Shown here one piece after another: positions 1 through 8,248 of a DNA stretch of 37,513 nucleotides (its first letter is position 1; every line of letters begins with the position of its first letter). The stretch lies in the NCBI RefSeq assembly GCF_017643905.1, contig NZ_JAEPMO010000020.1:1-37513 (forward strand). The letters are read 5' to 3'. Position numbers and translations under genes: made by a program. Source of the stretch: Marivita sp. (GTDB taxonomy: Bacteria > Pseudomonadota > Alphaproteobacteria > Rhodobacterales > Rhodobacteraceae). The notes below the pieces were generated by a model. That model saw nothing but the letters and a program-made list of their open reading frames with translations. It made no database searches and was not told the origin of the DNA.

Positions 1-616
1 CATCGCATTTCCCGCTGGTATCTTTGCGGCCGCACGTCGCGGAGGACCGGGCGATCTGGCGGTCACAGGCGCGACCCAACTTGGTGTCGCAATTCCGAAC
101 TTCTGGTTTGCAATGATGCTCGTGCTGATCTTCGCAATCCAGTTGCGCTGGTTCAGCGCAGGTGGCTTCCCCGGTTGGGACAAGGGGTTTTGGGGAGGGA
201 TGAAGGCGCTGACACTGCCGGCCATTGCCCTTGCCCTACCGCAAGCCGCGATCCTGACGCGGGTGATGCGGTCGTCGCTTCTTGACATACTCGGCGAAGA
301 TTTCATGCGTACCGCGCGCGCCAAAGGCCTTTCGTCCCGTCAGGCACTGTGGCGGCACGGTCTGCGCAATGCGTTGATTCCGGTGCTGACGATCATCGGC
401 CTGCAATTCGCCTTCCTGATGGCAGGGGCGATCATCATTGAACAGGTGTTCTTTCTGCCGGGGCTTGGGCGACTGATTTTTCAGGCCATCACGCAGCGCG
501 ATCTGATCGTGGTGGAATCTGTGGTCATGCTTCTGGTCTTTGCCGTCATCACGGTGAATTTCCTCGTCGATCTGGCCTACGCCGCTGTCGATCCCCGATT
601 GAGGACACGGACATGA
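1..616 (+). CDS. ABC transporter permease, DppB/OppB type (5' end outside window)
   Basis: Inner-membrane permease of a binding-protein-dependent importer of the peptide/nickel class. The reading frame is open from base 2, so the true start lies upstream and only the last about 204 residues are visible. Seen: several hydrophobic spans and the cytoplasmic EAA-type loop (EDFMRTARAKGLS, followed by LRNALIPVLT) that docks onto the ATPase. The C-terminus has the AAVDPRLR ending typical of DppB proteins. It overlaps the next permease gene by 4 bases (ATGA), showing translational coupling. Known for the family: it pairs with a DppC-like permease to form the channel. The substrate cannot be read from the permease; the downstream catabolic genes hint at a small amide, peptide or amine. 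No solute-binding protein gene lies inside the window. Confidence 0.93.
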   Translation, partial: IAFPAGIFAAARRGGPGDLAVTGATQLGVAIPNFWFAMMLVLIFAIQLRWFSAGGFPGWDKGFWGGMKALTLPAIALALPQAAILTRVMRSSLLDILGEDFMRTARAKGLSSRQALWRHGLRNALIPVLTIIGLQFAFLMAGAIIIEQVFFLPGLGRLIFQAITQRDLIVVESVVMLLVFAVITVNFLVDLAYAAVDPRLRTRT

Positions 617-1428
617 GCCGCAACCTGATCCTTGGCGGGCTGTTGACGGGGGTCTTCGTGATCGCGGCCTTTCTGTCCTTTGTCTGGACCCCGGACAGCG
701 TCGAGGCGATGAATATTGCGAACCGCCTCAAACCGCCCAGTGCCGACAACCTGCTGGGCACCGATCATTTCGGACGGGACATTCTGTCGATGTTGATGGT
801 GGGCGCGCGCACCTCCATTGCGGTGGCGCTGGTCGCGGTGGGCATCGGCATGGGCCTCGGCGTCCCCTTGGGGCTGGCCGCCGCCGCAAGGCGCGGCGGG
901 ATGCTGGACGAGGTCATCATGCGCATGAATGATCTGATCTTCGCGTTCCCGTCGCTTGTCATCGCCATCCTGATCACCGCCGTGTTTGGCCCCTCCGCCA
1001 CCAACGCAATCATCGCCATCGGCATCTTCAACATTCCCGTCTTCGCCCGCATCACACGGGGCGCCGCGCTCAGCCTGTGGAAGCGCGAGTTCATCATGGC
1101 CGCACAGGTCGCGGGCAAGACGCGCACCCGCATCAGCGTCGAGCACATCCTGCCCAACGTGGCGAACCTACTGATCGTGCAGGGTACCATCCAGTTCAGT
1201 CTTGGTATCCTGGCCGAAGCGGGCCTGAGCTATGTCGGCCTTGGCGCGCAGCCCCCGATCCCAAGCTGGGGACGGATGCTCGCGGATGCGCAGACCATGG
1301 TGTCGCTGGCCCCCCATGTTGCACTGATCCCCGGACTGACCATTGTGGCGATGGTGCTGGGGCTCAACCTCTTGGGTGACGGACTTCGCGACGCGCTGGA
1401 CCCGCGCCTCAAGGTCGTCCGCGCATGA
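613..1428 (+). CDS. ABC transporter permease, DppC/OppC type
   Basis: Second inner-membrane permease of the same importer, 271 residues, a usual length for DppC. Seen: an N-terminal membrane anchor (about residues 5-25), then the family motif LGTDHFGRDILS (about 48-59), several further hydrophobic segments, an EAA loop (around FIMAAQVAGKTRTRISVEHILPN) and the conserved GLSYVGLGAQPPIPSWGRML region near the C-terminus. It ends DALDPRLK, as is common in this family. Its start overlaps the upstream permease by 4 bases and its stop overlaps the ATPase gene by 4 bases, so the three transporter genes form one coupled operon. Specificity is unknown. Confidence 0.95.
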   Translation: MSRNLILGGLLTGVFVIAAFLSFVWTPDSVEAMNIANRLKPPSADNLLGTDHFGRDILSMLMVGARTSIAVALVAVGIGMGLGVPLGLAAAARRGGMLDEVIMRMNDLIFAFPSLVIAILITAVFGPSATNAIIAIGIFNIPVFARITRGAALSLWKREFIMAAQVAGKTRTRISVEHILPNVANLLIVQGTIQFSLGILAEAGLSYVGLGAQPPIPSWGRMLADAQTMVSLAPHVALIPGLTIVAMVLGLNLLGDGLRDALDPRLKVVRA

Positions 1429-3041
1429 GTCTTTTGAACATCGAAAACCTGTCACTTGCGATCCATGGCACACCGATCCTGCATGGCATTTCGCTGAAGA
1501 TCGCGACAGGTGAGATCACCGCACTGACCGGCGAAAGCGGGTCAGGGAAATCCATGACCGCCTTTGCAACAATGGGCCTCTTGCCGAAAGGCGCGACAAC
1601 AACCGGTAGCATCATCTTTGATGGCGCAGACCTGTTGTTTCTGTCCGAACCGCAGATGTGCAACCTGCGCGGGCGCGAGATCGGCATGGTGTTTCAGGAA
1701 CCGATGACCGCGCTCAACCCGGTGCAGACCATCGGCGCACAGGTGATGGAAACCATCCTCATCCATAAAGCGATGCCGCCTGATAAGGCGGAAGAGCGCG
1801 CACGCGAGGTACTCGCCCGCGTGGGCCTGCCGCCTGACCGCTTTCCCCTGTCCCGCTACCCCCACGAACTCAGCGGCGGTCAGCGGCAGCGCGTGGTGAT
1901 CGCCATGGCCATCGCCCTGCGCCCACGCCTGCTGATCGCGGACGAGCCGACAACCGCGCTTGATGTCACGACACAGGCGCAAATCCTCGATCTGCTCAAG
2001 CGGCTGGTCAAGGAAGACGGTATGGCGCTTATGATGATCACGCATGACCTCGCCGTGGTCAGCGATATGGCGGATAGCCTGAACGTCATGCGCCACGGAG
2101 AAATCGTGGAGGCCGGGCCAACCGCACAGGTCCTGCGCGACATGCGTCACCCCTACACGCGCGCTCTTTTCGAAGCGTCCCGCCATCAGGCCGATCTTGG
2201 CACAGCCAAGGCTGATGGTCCTTTACTGTCCGTTCGGAACGTCAGCCGCGACTACCCCCTCCCCCGAACATCGCTCTTCGGCACACGACCAATGTTCCGC
2301 GCGGTGAAGAACGTCAGCTTCGAGATAAGGCGTGGCGAACGTGTCGGCCTCGTGGGTGAATCCGGCTGCGGCAAGTCCACCCTCACCCGCGCCATCCTTG
2401 GGCTGGAACCGGTACAGGCGGGACAGATCACCCTCGACGGCGATCCAGTCTGGCAGGACGGTCATCCAAACCTCACAGTACGGCGCAAAATGCAGGTGGT
2501 GTTCCAGGATCCTTACGGCAGCTTCAACCCCCGCCACCGCGTCTCGCGCCTGATCACCGAACCCTTCCATCTGCTGCCTGACCCGCCAAGGGGTGCGGCA
2601 CGTGATGCGGCGATTGCCGAAGCCCTGACCGCCGTCGGGCTGAAACCCGAGGATGCGGAAAGACACATCCACGCCTTCTCCGGCGGACAGCGTCAACGCA
2701 TCGCCATAGCCCGCACACTGATCATCAAGCCGGACCTGATCGTCTTTGACGAGGCGGTCTCGGCGCTGGACGTGCGGGTGCGGGCACAGATCCTTGATCT
2801 GATGGGCGACCTCAGCCGCGCCTATGGTCTCACCTATCTTTTCATCAGCCATGACCTGAGCGTCGTGCGCTCCATCACAGACCGCGTGATGGTAATGCGC
2901 ACGGGAGAAATCGTCGAGGACCGGCCAACCGCCGACATCTTCGCAGCACCCGACCACCCCTATACGCGCGAATTGATGAACGCCGCCCCACAGCTTCCCC
3001 CCTTCCCAGAGGCCCAAGATGCTCCCCACCCTGCCCTTTGA
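1425..3041 (+). CDS. Fused double-domain ABC ATPase (DppD-DppF type)
   Basis: Energises the importer; 538 residues holding two complete ATP-binding cassettes where many systems use two separate proteins. Cassette 1 (about 1-255) has Walker A GESGSGKS (36-43), signature LSGGQRQR and Walker B LLIADEPT. Cassette 2 (about 265-530) has Walker A GESGCGKS (about 311), signature FSGGQRQR and Walker B LIVFDEAV. Both cassettes keep the oligopeptide-type C-terminal region (HPYTRAL, HPYTREL) that follows the nucleotide-binding core. Both sites look catalytically intact. The gene overlaps the DppC-like gene by 4 bases and the aldehyde dehydrogenase gene by 23 bases, which strongly ties transport to the following metabolic genes. 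GsiA and YejF are known proteins with the same fused layout. Confidence 0.95.
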   Translation: MSLLNIENLSLAIHGTPILHGISLKIATGEITALTGESGSGKSMTAFATMGLLPKGATTTGSIIFDGADLLFLSEPQMCNLRGREIGMVFQEPMTALNPVQTIGAQVMETILIHKAMPPDKAEERAREVLARVGLPPDRFPLSRYPHELSGGQRQRVVIAMAIALRPRLLIADEPTTALDVTTQAQILDLLKRLVKEDGMALMMITHDLAVVSDMADSLNVMRHGEIVEAGPTAQVLRDMRHPYTRALFEASRHQADLGTAKADGPLLSVRNVSRDYPLPRTSLFGTRPMFRAVKNVSFEIRRGERVGLVGESGCGKSTLTRAILGLEPVQAGQITLDGDPVWQDGHPNLTVRRKMQVVFQDPYGSFNPRHRVSRLITEPFHLLPDPPRGAARDAAIAEALTAVGLKPEDAERHIHAFSGGQRQRIAIARTLIIKPDLIVFDEAVSALDVRVRAQILDLMGDLSRAYGLTYLFISHDLSVVRSITDRVMVMRTGEIVEDRPTADIFAAPDHPYTRELMNAAPQLPPFPEAQDAPHPAL

Positions 3042-4464
3042 TCCCAGCCATGTCCTGATCGGCGGCACATGGCGTTCCACCACCGACACGTTACCTCTGG
3101 TCAATCCGTCTGACGGCAGCACGCTGTGCCAGATCGCGCGCAGCACCGAAGCAGATGTGGATGCCGCGGTCGCCGCAGCCCAATCTGCGTTGGACGGCGC
3201 ATGGGGCAGGATGAGTGCGCTGGAGCGGGGACGCTGTCTGACGCGACTGGGCCAGCTAGTGTTGGAGCACGCAGATCTTTTGACGACGCTGGAAACCCTC
3301 GACGTTGGCAAACCCGTGACCCAGGCCCGTGCCGATGCCATCGCCCTTGCGCGGTATTGCGAATTCTACGGTGGCGCTGCGGACAAGGTGCATGGTGAGA
3401 CCATCCCCTATCTCGACGGCTACACCGTCTACACCCTGCGCGAGCCGCATGGCGTGACGGGGCACATCGTACCGTGGAACTACCCGATGCAAATCATCGG
3501 CCGGTCGGTTGGTGCCGCTCTCGCAATGGGCAACGCCTGCGTTCTGAAACCCGCCGAGGACGCCTGCCTCACTGCGCTGATGTACGCTCATCTCGCCAAA
3601 GAGGCGGGTTTTCCAGAAGGCGCACTGAACGTCGTGCCCGGCGTTGGAGCGGAAGCCGGCGCCGCTCTTGCCCGTCATCCCGGCGTTCAGCATCTGAGCT
3701 TCACCGGATCGGTCCAGACCGGCAAAACCATCCAAAAGTTCGCCGCTGAAAACGTGGTGCCGGTCACGCTGGAACTCGGCGGCAAGTCCCCGCAGATCGT
3801 GTTCGACGATGCCGATATCGACGCCGCGCTGCCCTTCCTTGTCAACGCGGGGCTTCAGAACGCAGGCCAGACCTGCTCCGCCGCGTCGCGCATCCTGATC
3901 CAACGAAAAATTTACGACACCGTGGCGACCCGCATGGCCAAGGCTTACCGCGCCAAGATCATAGGCCCCGCCAGCAGTGACCCCGATATCGGCCCACTGA
4001 TCTCGACCAGGCAGAAAGCGCGCTTCGAGACCCTGCTTGAAGCCGCCCACGACGTGCCGTGCATCGCCGAAACACCGATACCAAAGGACCTGCCGCCCGA
4101 TGGGGCCTATGTTCAACCCCGCCTATACGGCCCCGTCCCACCGGATCACCCGCTCGCACAGGACGAGCTTTTCGGCCCCGTGCAGGTGCTGATCCCCTTC
4201 GACACCGAAGACGAGGCAATCAAGATCGCCAATGGCACGATCTATGGCCTTGTTGCTGGGGTCTGGACAGACAGTGGCGCCCGCCAGATGCGGCTGGCCA
4301 AGGCGCTGAAAACCGGGCAGGTTTTCCTCAACAATTACGGCGCGGGTGGCGGGGTCGAACTGCCCTTCGGCGGCATAGGCAAATCCGGCCATGGTCGCGA
4401 AAAGGGGTTCGAGGCGCTCTATGGCTTCTCGACCCTGAAAACAGTCGCCGCGAAACACGGGTAA
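3019..4464 (+). CDS. NAD(P)-dependent aldehyde dehydrogenase
   Basis: Oxidises an aldehyde to the carboxylic acid; 481 residues, full family length. Seen: Asn154 in PWNYP, Lys177 in VLKPAE, general base Glu252 in LELGGKSP, and nucleophile Cys286 in NAGQTCSAAS. The C-terminal PFGGIGKSGHGREKG is typical of betaine-aldehyde and gamma-aminobutyraldehyde dehydrogenase relatives. The start at 3019 lies inside the end of the ABC ATPase gene (23-base overlap) and leaves the normal N-terminus intact. The SDR gene begins 12 bases after its stop. Inference: it oxidises an aldehyde formed from the compound imported by the ABC system, perhaps an aminoaldehyde. The exact substrate is not decidable from sequence. 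Confidence 0.93.
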   Translation: MLPTLPFDPSHVLIGGTWRSTTDTLPLVNPSDGSTLCQIARSTEADVDAAVAAAQSALDGAWGRMSALERGRCLTRLGQLVLEHADLLTTLETLDVGKPVTQARADAIALARYCEFYGGAADKVHGETIPYLDGYTVYTLREPHGVTGHIVPWNYPMQIIGRSVGAALAMGNACVLKPAEDACLTALMYAHLAKEAGFPEGALNVVPGVGAEAGAALARHPGVQHLSFTGSVQTGKTIQKFAAENVVPVTLELGGKSPQIVFDDADIDAALPFLVNAGLQNAGQTCSAASRILIQRKIYDTVATRMAKAYRAKIIGPASSDPDIGPLISTRQKARFETLLEAAHDVPCIAETPIPKDLPPDGAYVQPRLYGPVPPDHPLAQDELFGPVQVLIPFDTEDEAIKIANGTIYGLVAGVWTDSGARQMRLAKALKTGQVFLNNYGAGGGVELPFGGIGKSGHGREKGFEALYGFSTLKTVAAKHG

Positions 4465-4476
4465 GGGAGGACCACC

Positions 4477-5217
4477 ATGAGGCTCAAGGACAAGACCGCC
4501 ATCGTCACCGGAGGCGCTTCGGGCTTTGGCGCAGGCATCGCGCGCAAATTCGCAGCCGAAGGTGCTACGGTGATGGTCGTCGACCTGAACACCGACGCCG
4601 CCAAAACCATCGCGCAAGAGATCGGTGGCCATTCCCACACCGCCGACGTATCAAACGGCGATCAGGTGGCCGACATGATTGAAACCGCGATCAAGACGAT
4701 GGGCCATGTCGACATCATGGTGAACAACGCCGGTGTGACCCATCTGCCCGGAGCAATGGAAGACATTACCGAAGAAGATTTCGACCGGGTCTTCGCCGTG
4801 AACTGCAAATCCGTCTACCTGAGCGCCCGCAGTCTGGTTCCGCATTTCAAGCATCGCGGATCGGGAAACATCCTCAACATCGCCTCCACCGCAGGTGTGT
4901 CACCGCGCCCACGCCTCAACTGGTACAACGCCTCTAAAGGCTGGATGATCACTGCCACCCGTACCATGGCCGTTGAACTGGCCCCGATGGGCATCCGCGT
5001 CAACGCCCTCAACCCGGTGGCGGGAGAAACGCCGCTCCTCAAAAGCTTCATGGGAGAGGACACACCGGAAATCCGCGCCAAGTTCCTGTCCACGATCCCG
5101 CTTGGCCGCTTTTCCCAGCCCGAAGACCTTGGCAATGCGGCCGCGTTCCTGTGCTCGGACGAAGCCAGCATGATCACTGGCGTCTGCATGGAAGTGGACG
5201 GGGGCCGTTGCATTTGA
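4477..5217 (+). CDS. SDR-family NAD(P)-dependent oxidoreductase
   Basis: Classical short-chain dehydrogenase/reductase of 246 residues (typical about 250). Seen: TGGASGFGAGIA cofactor loop (11-22), Asp36 at the end of beta-2 which suggests NAD(H) rather than NADP(H), NNAG (83-86), Asn109, and a catalytic set Ser137, Tyr150 and Lys154 (YNASK). It closely resembles the FabG/glucose-dehydrogenase-like group, in which substrates vary widely. A clear ribosome binding site (GGGAGG) precedes the ATG. It is the fifth gene of the ABC-ALDH cassette and probably interconverts an alcohol and a ketone or aldehyde in the same pathway. FabG itself is less likely, because no fatty-acid genes are nearby. Confidence 0.93.
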   Translation: MRLKDKTAIVTGGASGFGAGIARKFAAEGATVMVVDLNTDAAKTIAQEIGGHSHTADVSNGDQVADMIETAIKTMGHVDIMVNNAGVTHLPGAMEDITEEDFDRVFAVNCKSVYLSARSLVPHFKHRGSGNILNIASTAGVSPRPRLNWYNASKGWMITATRTMAVELAPMGIRVNALNPVAGETPLLKSFMGEDTPEIRAKFLSTIPLGRFSQPEDLGNAAAFLCSDEASMITGVCMEVDGGRCI

Positions 5218-5223
5218 CCCGCT

Positions 5224-5273
5224 CTTCTCTGGTTTACAAATACTTCGGGGAGTGTGAGGGGCTGGCCCCTCAC
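5224..5273. repeat. Intergenic inverted repeat, possible dispersed Rhodobacterales element
   Basis: Between the SDR gene and the P1 hydrolase gene lies a perfect 9-bp inverted repeat (GTGAGGGGC at 5254-5262 and GCCCCTCAC at 5265-5273) preceded by a TTCTCTGGTTTACAAATACT-like stretch. No T-tract follows on the plus strand. The combination of a variable G/C-rich hairpin with a (T)CT-GG-AAATACT(T/C)CGGGG block resembles intergenic elements I have seen in Rhodobacterales genomes. Only one copy occurs in this window, so repetition itself is not demonstrated here. Confidence 0.4.
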
Positions 5274-5302
5274 TCCAACGCAGCCACACGCGGAGCGCCG
5301 AA

Positions 5303-6310
5303 ATGACGCCCGGCCCGCGCAACCTGATCACCGATGTTGCTGGCCTTGCCGTTGGTAACGCACAGGACGACAACCTGAAGTCGGGAACAACCGTCCTGTT
5401 GTCAGAAGACGGCCCCATGACCACCAGCTATGCCGTGATGGGCGGCGCGCCGGGCACCCGGGACACCGACCTCTTGGAACCGGACAAGACCGTTCCCGGC
5501 GTCGATGCGATTGTGCTGTCGGGTGGGTCGGCGTTCGGCCTCGCCGCCGCGCAGGGGGTAATGGATGCGCTGGCGCAACAGGGGCGCGGGTTTCAGGTGC
5601 ATTCTGCACGCGTGCCGATTGTTCCGGCGGCGATCATTTTCGACCTGCTGAACAACGGGCAGAAGGGTTGGGCCAAAAATCCATACCCGGCGCTGGGTCT
5701 GGATGCGCTGGGCAATATCGCCCACGACTTTGCCCTCGGCACAGCTGGCGCAGGCACAGGGGCGACGGATGCCCAGCACAAGGGTGGGTTGGGCTCGGCC
5801 TCTCTGGTCTTGCCTGACGGCACCACCATCGGCGCGCTCGTGGTGGTCAATGCCTTGGGGAGCGCGACCACGCCAAGCGGCAAGCACTTCTGGGCCGCGC
5901 CGTTCGAGATTGGTGAGGAATTTGGCGGGCTTGGTCCTGATCCGACGGCAAACCTCCAAGCCCTGCTGCCCAGCCGCAAAACCGCTGCAATGGCACAACA
6001 TGGCAATACCACCATCGGTGTGGTCGCAACGGATGCCCGATTGGACAAAGCCGCCTGCAAACGTTTGGCCACAGCGGCTCATGACGGGTTCGCACGGGCT
6101 TTGGTTCCGGCACACACACCCTATGATGGCGACCTGATCTTCGCGTCCAGCACGGCGCGGCGCGGTCCGCCTTCGGACGAAGTGATGCCGCTGCTGGGCC
6201 ACTACGCGGCGGTCTGCATGTCCCGCGCCATCGCGCGCGCGATCTGGGAAGCCACGCCAAGCGACGACGACGCCCTGCCAACCTTTCGACAGGCGCTCGG
6301 GCAATACTGA
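5303..6310 (+). CDS. P1-family (DmpA/NylC-like) autoprocessing aminopeptidase/amidase
   Basis: 335-residue N-terminal-nucleophile hydrolase of peptidase family P1, whose known members include L-aminopeptidase/D-esterase DmpA, beta-peptidyl aminopeptidases and the nylon oligomer hydrolase NylC. Seen: the N-terminal NLITDVAGLAVGNAQ block, the VLSGGSAFGL block (about 71-80), and the autocleavage region GNTTIGVVATDA with Asn235-Thr236 as the expected cleavage junction and Thr236 as nucleophile. Length and blocks are complete, so activity is likely. It lies 85 bases downstream of the SDR gene and is probably the last gene of the ABC-ALDH-SDR operon, though the inverted repeat in the gap could separate transcripts. 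Inference: it hydrolyses an amide or unusual peptide bond in the imported compound. Confidence 0.9.
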   Translation: MTPGPRNLITDVAGLAVGNAQDDNLKSGTTVLLSEDGPMTTSYAVMGGAPGTRDTDLLEPDKTVPGVDAIVLSGGSAFGLAAAQGVMDALAQQGRGFQVHSARVPIVPAAIIFDLLNNGQKGWAKNPYPALGLDALGNIAHDFALGTAGAGTGATDAQHKGGLGSASLVLPDGTTIGALVVVNALGSATTPSGKHFWAAPFEIGEEFGGLGPDPTANLQALLPSRKTAAMAQHGNTTIGVVATDARLDKAACKRLATAAHDGFARALVPAHTPYDGDLIFASSTARRGPPSDEVMPLLGHYAAVCMSRAIARAIWEATPSDDDALPTFRQALGQY

Positions 6311-6346
6311 CCCGTCAGTTTTGCAAACTCCGCAGACGGAATTTGC

Positions 6347-7138
6347 TCACCGCAGGATCGGAGGTTTCTCCGGATCGCTGCCCGGTGCGACACGCTCCAC
6401 GCGGGCAGGCGCTTCGGGTTCTGGCAGATCGAACCGCAGCCCGACCCGCGCCAATTGGGCTGTGACCGGATCGCTGTCGCGCAGGAACACCACGTCCAGC
6501 GCAGCCGCTTCCAAGCCCGAGAACACCAGGGCTTCCTGAATGGCCCGCGCCAATGCGCTTTCCGCCCCCGGGACTGCACCGGTAAAGCCGATCAGATGCC
6601 CCCGGACACCCGTGTCATAGACCACCTCGGCCAGGTACCCGCGCCGCGCCAAACCGGTGGCTGTGCGCAACTTGGCGTCAATCGCTTCGAGCAGCCCATC
6701 CGGCAAAGCTCCGGGTGCGCGCAGCTCCTCTGGCCGCGCTTCGGTTTCGGACGGGCCTTGTGCAACGGTCTCGGCCAACCAATCCACTGCCTCGGACGGC
6801 AACAGGATCGACGAAGTCGCGACCTCCGGGTTCAAGGCAATACCAATGCCCTGCCCGGCCAGCATCCCGACAATCGAGCGCCCGGACAACGCCGCATAGG
6901 GTACGACGCGCCCGGCGAAATCGCCCAGACGGTCTTCGGTGTCGAAGACCAATACAAACCGCGCATCCCCCAGATCGAACAATTCGGGTTCCGCCTGATC
7001 GCCTTCAGCCTCGCGCGCCAGCATGAGAAAAAGCTCCGCCTCGGCCAGTCGGTCATAAAAGCGCAGTCGCGGTGCATCCGCTTCGGGATCGGCCTCCATC
7101 GCGGCATGTGCGTGGTCGAGCGGAGTTTGCAAAGTCAT
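6347..7138 (-). CDS. SseB-family N-terminal domain protein
   Basis: 263 residues, soluble, no signal peptide. The first about 130 residues match the SseB N-terminal domain pattern: TPLDHAHAAMEADPEADAPRLRFYDRL, then FVLVFDTEDRLGDFAG, then a small strand-helix region with SIVGMLAGQGIGIALNP. The rest is less conserved and ends in a Pro/Glu-rich tail. SseB in enterics was named for enhanced serine sensitivity; the domain is widespread and its molecular role is unknown. The gene starts within the stop of the uracil-DNA-glycosylase-like gene (4-base overlap), so both are translated from one message. It is convergent with the P1 hydrolase gene, only 36 bases away. Confidence 0.85.
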   Translation of the reverse strand: MTLQTPLDHAHAAMEADPEADAPRLRFYDRLAEAELFLMLAREAEGDQAEPELFDLGDARFVLVFDTEDRLGDFAGRVVPYAALSGRSIVGMLAGQGIGIALNPEVATSSILLPSEAVDWLAETVAQGPSETEARPEELRAPGALPDGLLEAIDAKLRTATGLARRGYLAEVVYDTGVRGHLIGFTGAVPGAESALARAIQEALVFSGLEAAALDVVFLRDSDPVTAQLARVGLRFDLPEPEAPARVERVAPGSDPEKPPILR

Positions 7139-7716
7139 CCCATCACCTCTTGCACCCGGGTCCGCAAGGCAGGCAGCACCTCGGCCTCAAACCACGGGTT
7201 TTTCTTCAGCCAAGCGGTATTGCGCCAGCTTGGGTGCGGCAAGGGCAGAACCGACGGCCAATGGTCGCGCCATTTGCGCACGGTCTCTGTTACCCCGATC
7301 CTGGTACGCAGATGATATTTGTGCGCATAGCCTCCGACGACCAGCTTGAACGGCACGTGGCCTACGAGGTCCAGCACTTCCGCATGCCATGTCTGGCGGC
7401 ACACAGCGGGCGGCGGCAGGTCCGAGCCAGCCGCATCATACCCCGGAAAGCAAAAGCCCATGGGTACGATGGCGACACGGCTTTGATCATAGAACGCGGT
7501 CCGGTCCAACCCCAGCCAGTCCCGCAAACGGTCACCAGAGGGATCATCGAATGGAATCCGGCTGGTATGCGCGCGCATGCCTGGAGCTTGTGAACAGATG
7601 AGCAGCCGGGCGCCGGGGCGAAACCAGACCACGGGTTTGGGGCGGTGCCGCGTCGCTGTCGCGGCAAAGCGGTCTGCGCACAGAGTGCAGTTTGAAAGAC
7701 GGTCCTGAACGGTCAT
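7135..7716 (-). CDS. Uracil-DNA glycosylase family protein (Fe-S type)
   Basis: 193 residues. Resembles family 4/5 uracil-DNA glycosylases: Cys10 and Cys13 (CTLC) at the N-terminus, then a nucleotide-pocket motif (SQAPG 42-46, where classical members have GEAPG) followed by PFDDPSGDRLRDWLG. Cys89 and Cys106 follow with 16 residues between them, and a HPSWRN motif (161-166) stands for the third UDG motif. The four cysteines match the ligand pattern of a [4Fe-4S] cluster. The altered first motif leaves open whether the enzyme removes uracil, another damaged base, or has a non-repair role. It overlaps the SseB-domain gene by 4 bases and lies 25 bases after the L,D-transpeptidase-like gene. Confidence 0.85.
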   Translation of the reverse strand: MTVQDRLSNCTLCADRFAATATRHRPKPVVWFRPGARLLICSQAPGMRAHTSRIPFDDPSGDRLRDWLGLDRTAFYDQSRVAIVPMGFCFPGYDAAGSDLPPPAVCRQTWHAEVLDLVGHVPFKLVVGGYAHKYHLRTRIGVTETVRKWRDHWPSVLPLPHPSWRNTAWLKKNPWFEAEVLPALRTRVQEVMG

Positions 7717-7741
7717 GTCACCGGATGTAATGCCGTGCGGC

Positions 7742-8248
7742 TCAGGTCAATGCCTCGGGAACGATCAGCCTTGTCCCGTGGCGGATCAGACCGGCGATCC
7801 GGTGCAGGTGATCCGGGCGAAATGCCACGCAGCCTTCGGTGGGATAGCCCGGCCTGCGCCAGCGGTGCAGAAAGATGGCAGAGCCCCCGCCCTTTTCGGC
7901 ACGCGGCCAGTTCCAATCCGTGATGATGACAAGATCATAGAGCCTGTCGCCCCGCCGCAGGATTTCATGGCTGTAGGGATACGGCGCGCGAACCATGAGG
8001 TTGTAATCCTCGTGGGTCGGGTCGTCTGACCAGAGATCGCCTGGTCGGATCGGCACAGCCCAATCGGTTGGCCGCGCCATTCGGTCCGGACGGTACAGCA
8101 GCCCGACAATGCGGTGCACACCGACCGGGGTGCCACCATCGCCCTCGCGTTTCTCAGCTCGGATGCCGCCTTTGCCGATGGTACAGGGCCACATGCGGCC
8201 CATGAAGCGTAAACCCTGCCGGGTCAAAACCATGTCGCGCGGCGTCAC
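7742..8248 (-). CDS. L,D-transpeptidase (YkuD) catalytic-fold protein
   Basis: 168 residues consisting of little more than a YkuD domain. Seen: GTPVGVHRI (about 39-47), His128 in AIFLHRW, and PTEGCVAF with the presumed nucleophile Cys140. Known for the fold: it forms or exchanges L,D cross-links in peptidoglycan, or attaches D-amino acids or lipoprotein. Oddly, no signal peptide or membrane segment is visible at the N-terminus (MTPRDMVLTRQGLRF), although the reaction normally takes place in the periplasm; an upstream start is blocked by the ribA overlap. It overlaps ribA by 4 bases (ATGA), hence co-translated with it. Confidence 0.88.
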   Translation of the reverse strand: MTPRDMVLTRQGLRFMGRMWPCTIGKGGIRAEKREGDGGTPVGVHRIVGLLYRPDRMARPTDWAVPIRPGDLWSDDPTHEDYNLMVRAPYPYSHEILRRGDRLYDLVIITDWNWPRAEKGGGSAIFLHRWRRPGYPTEGCVAFRPDHLHRIAGLIRHGTRLIVPEALT

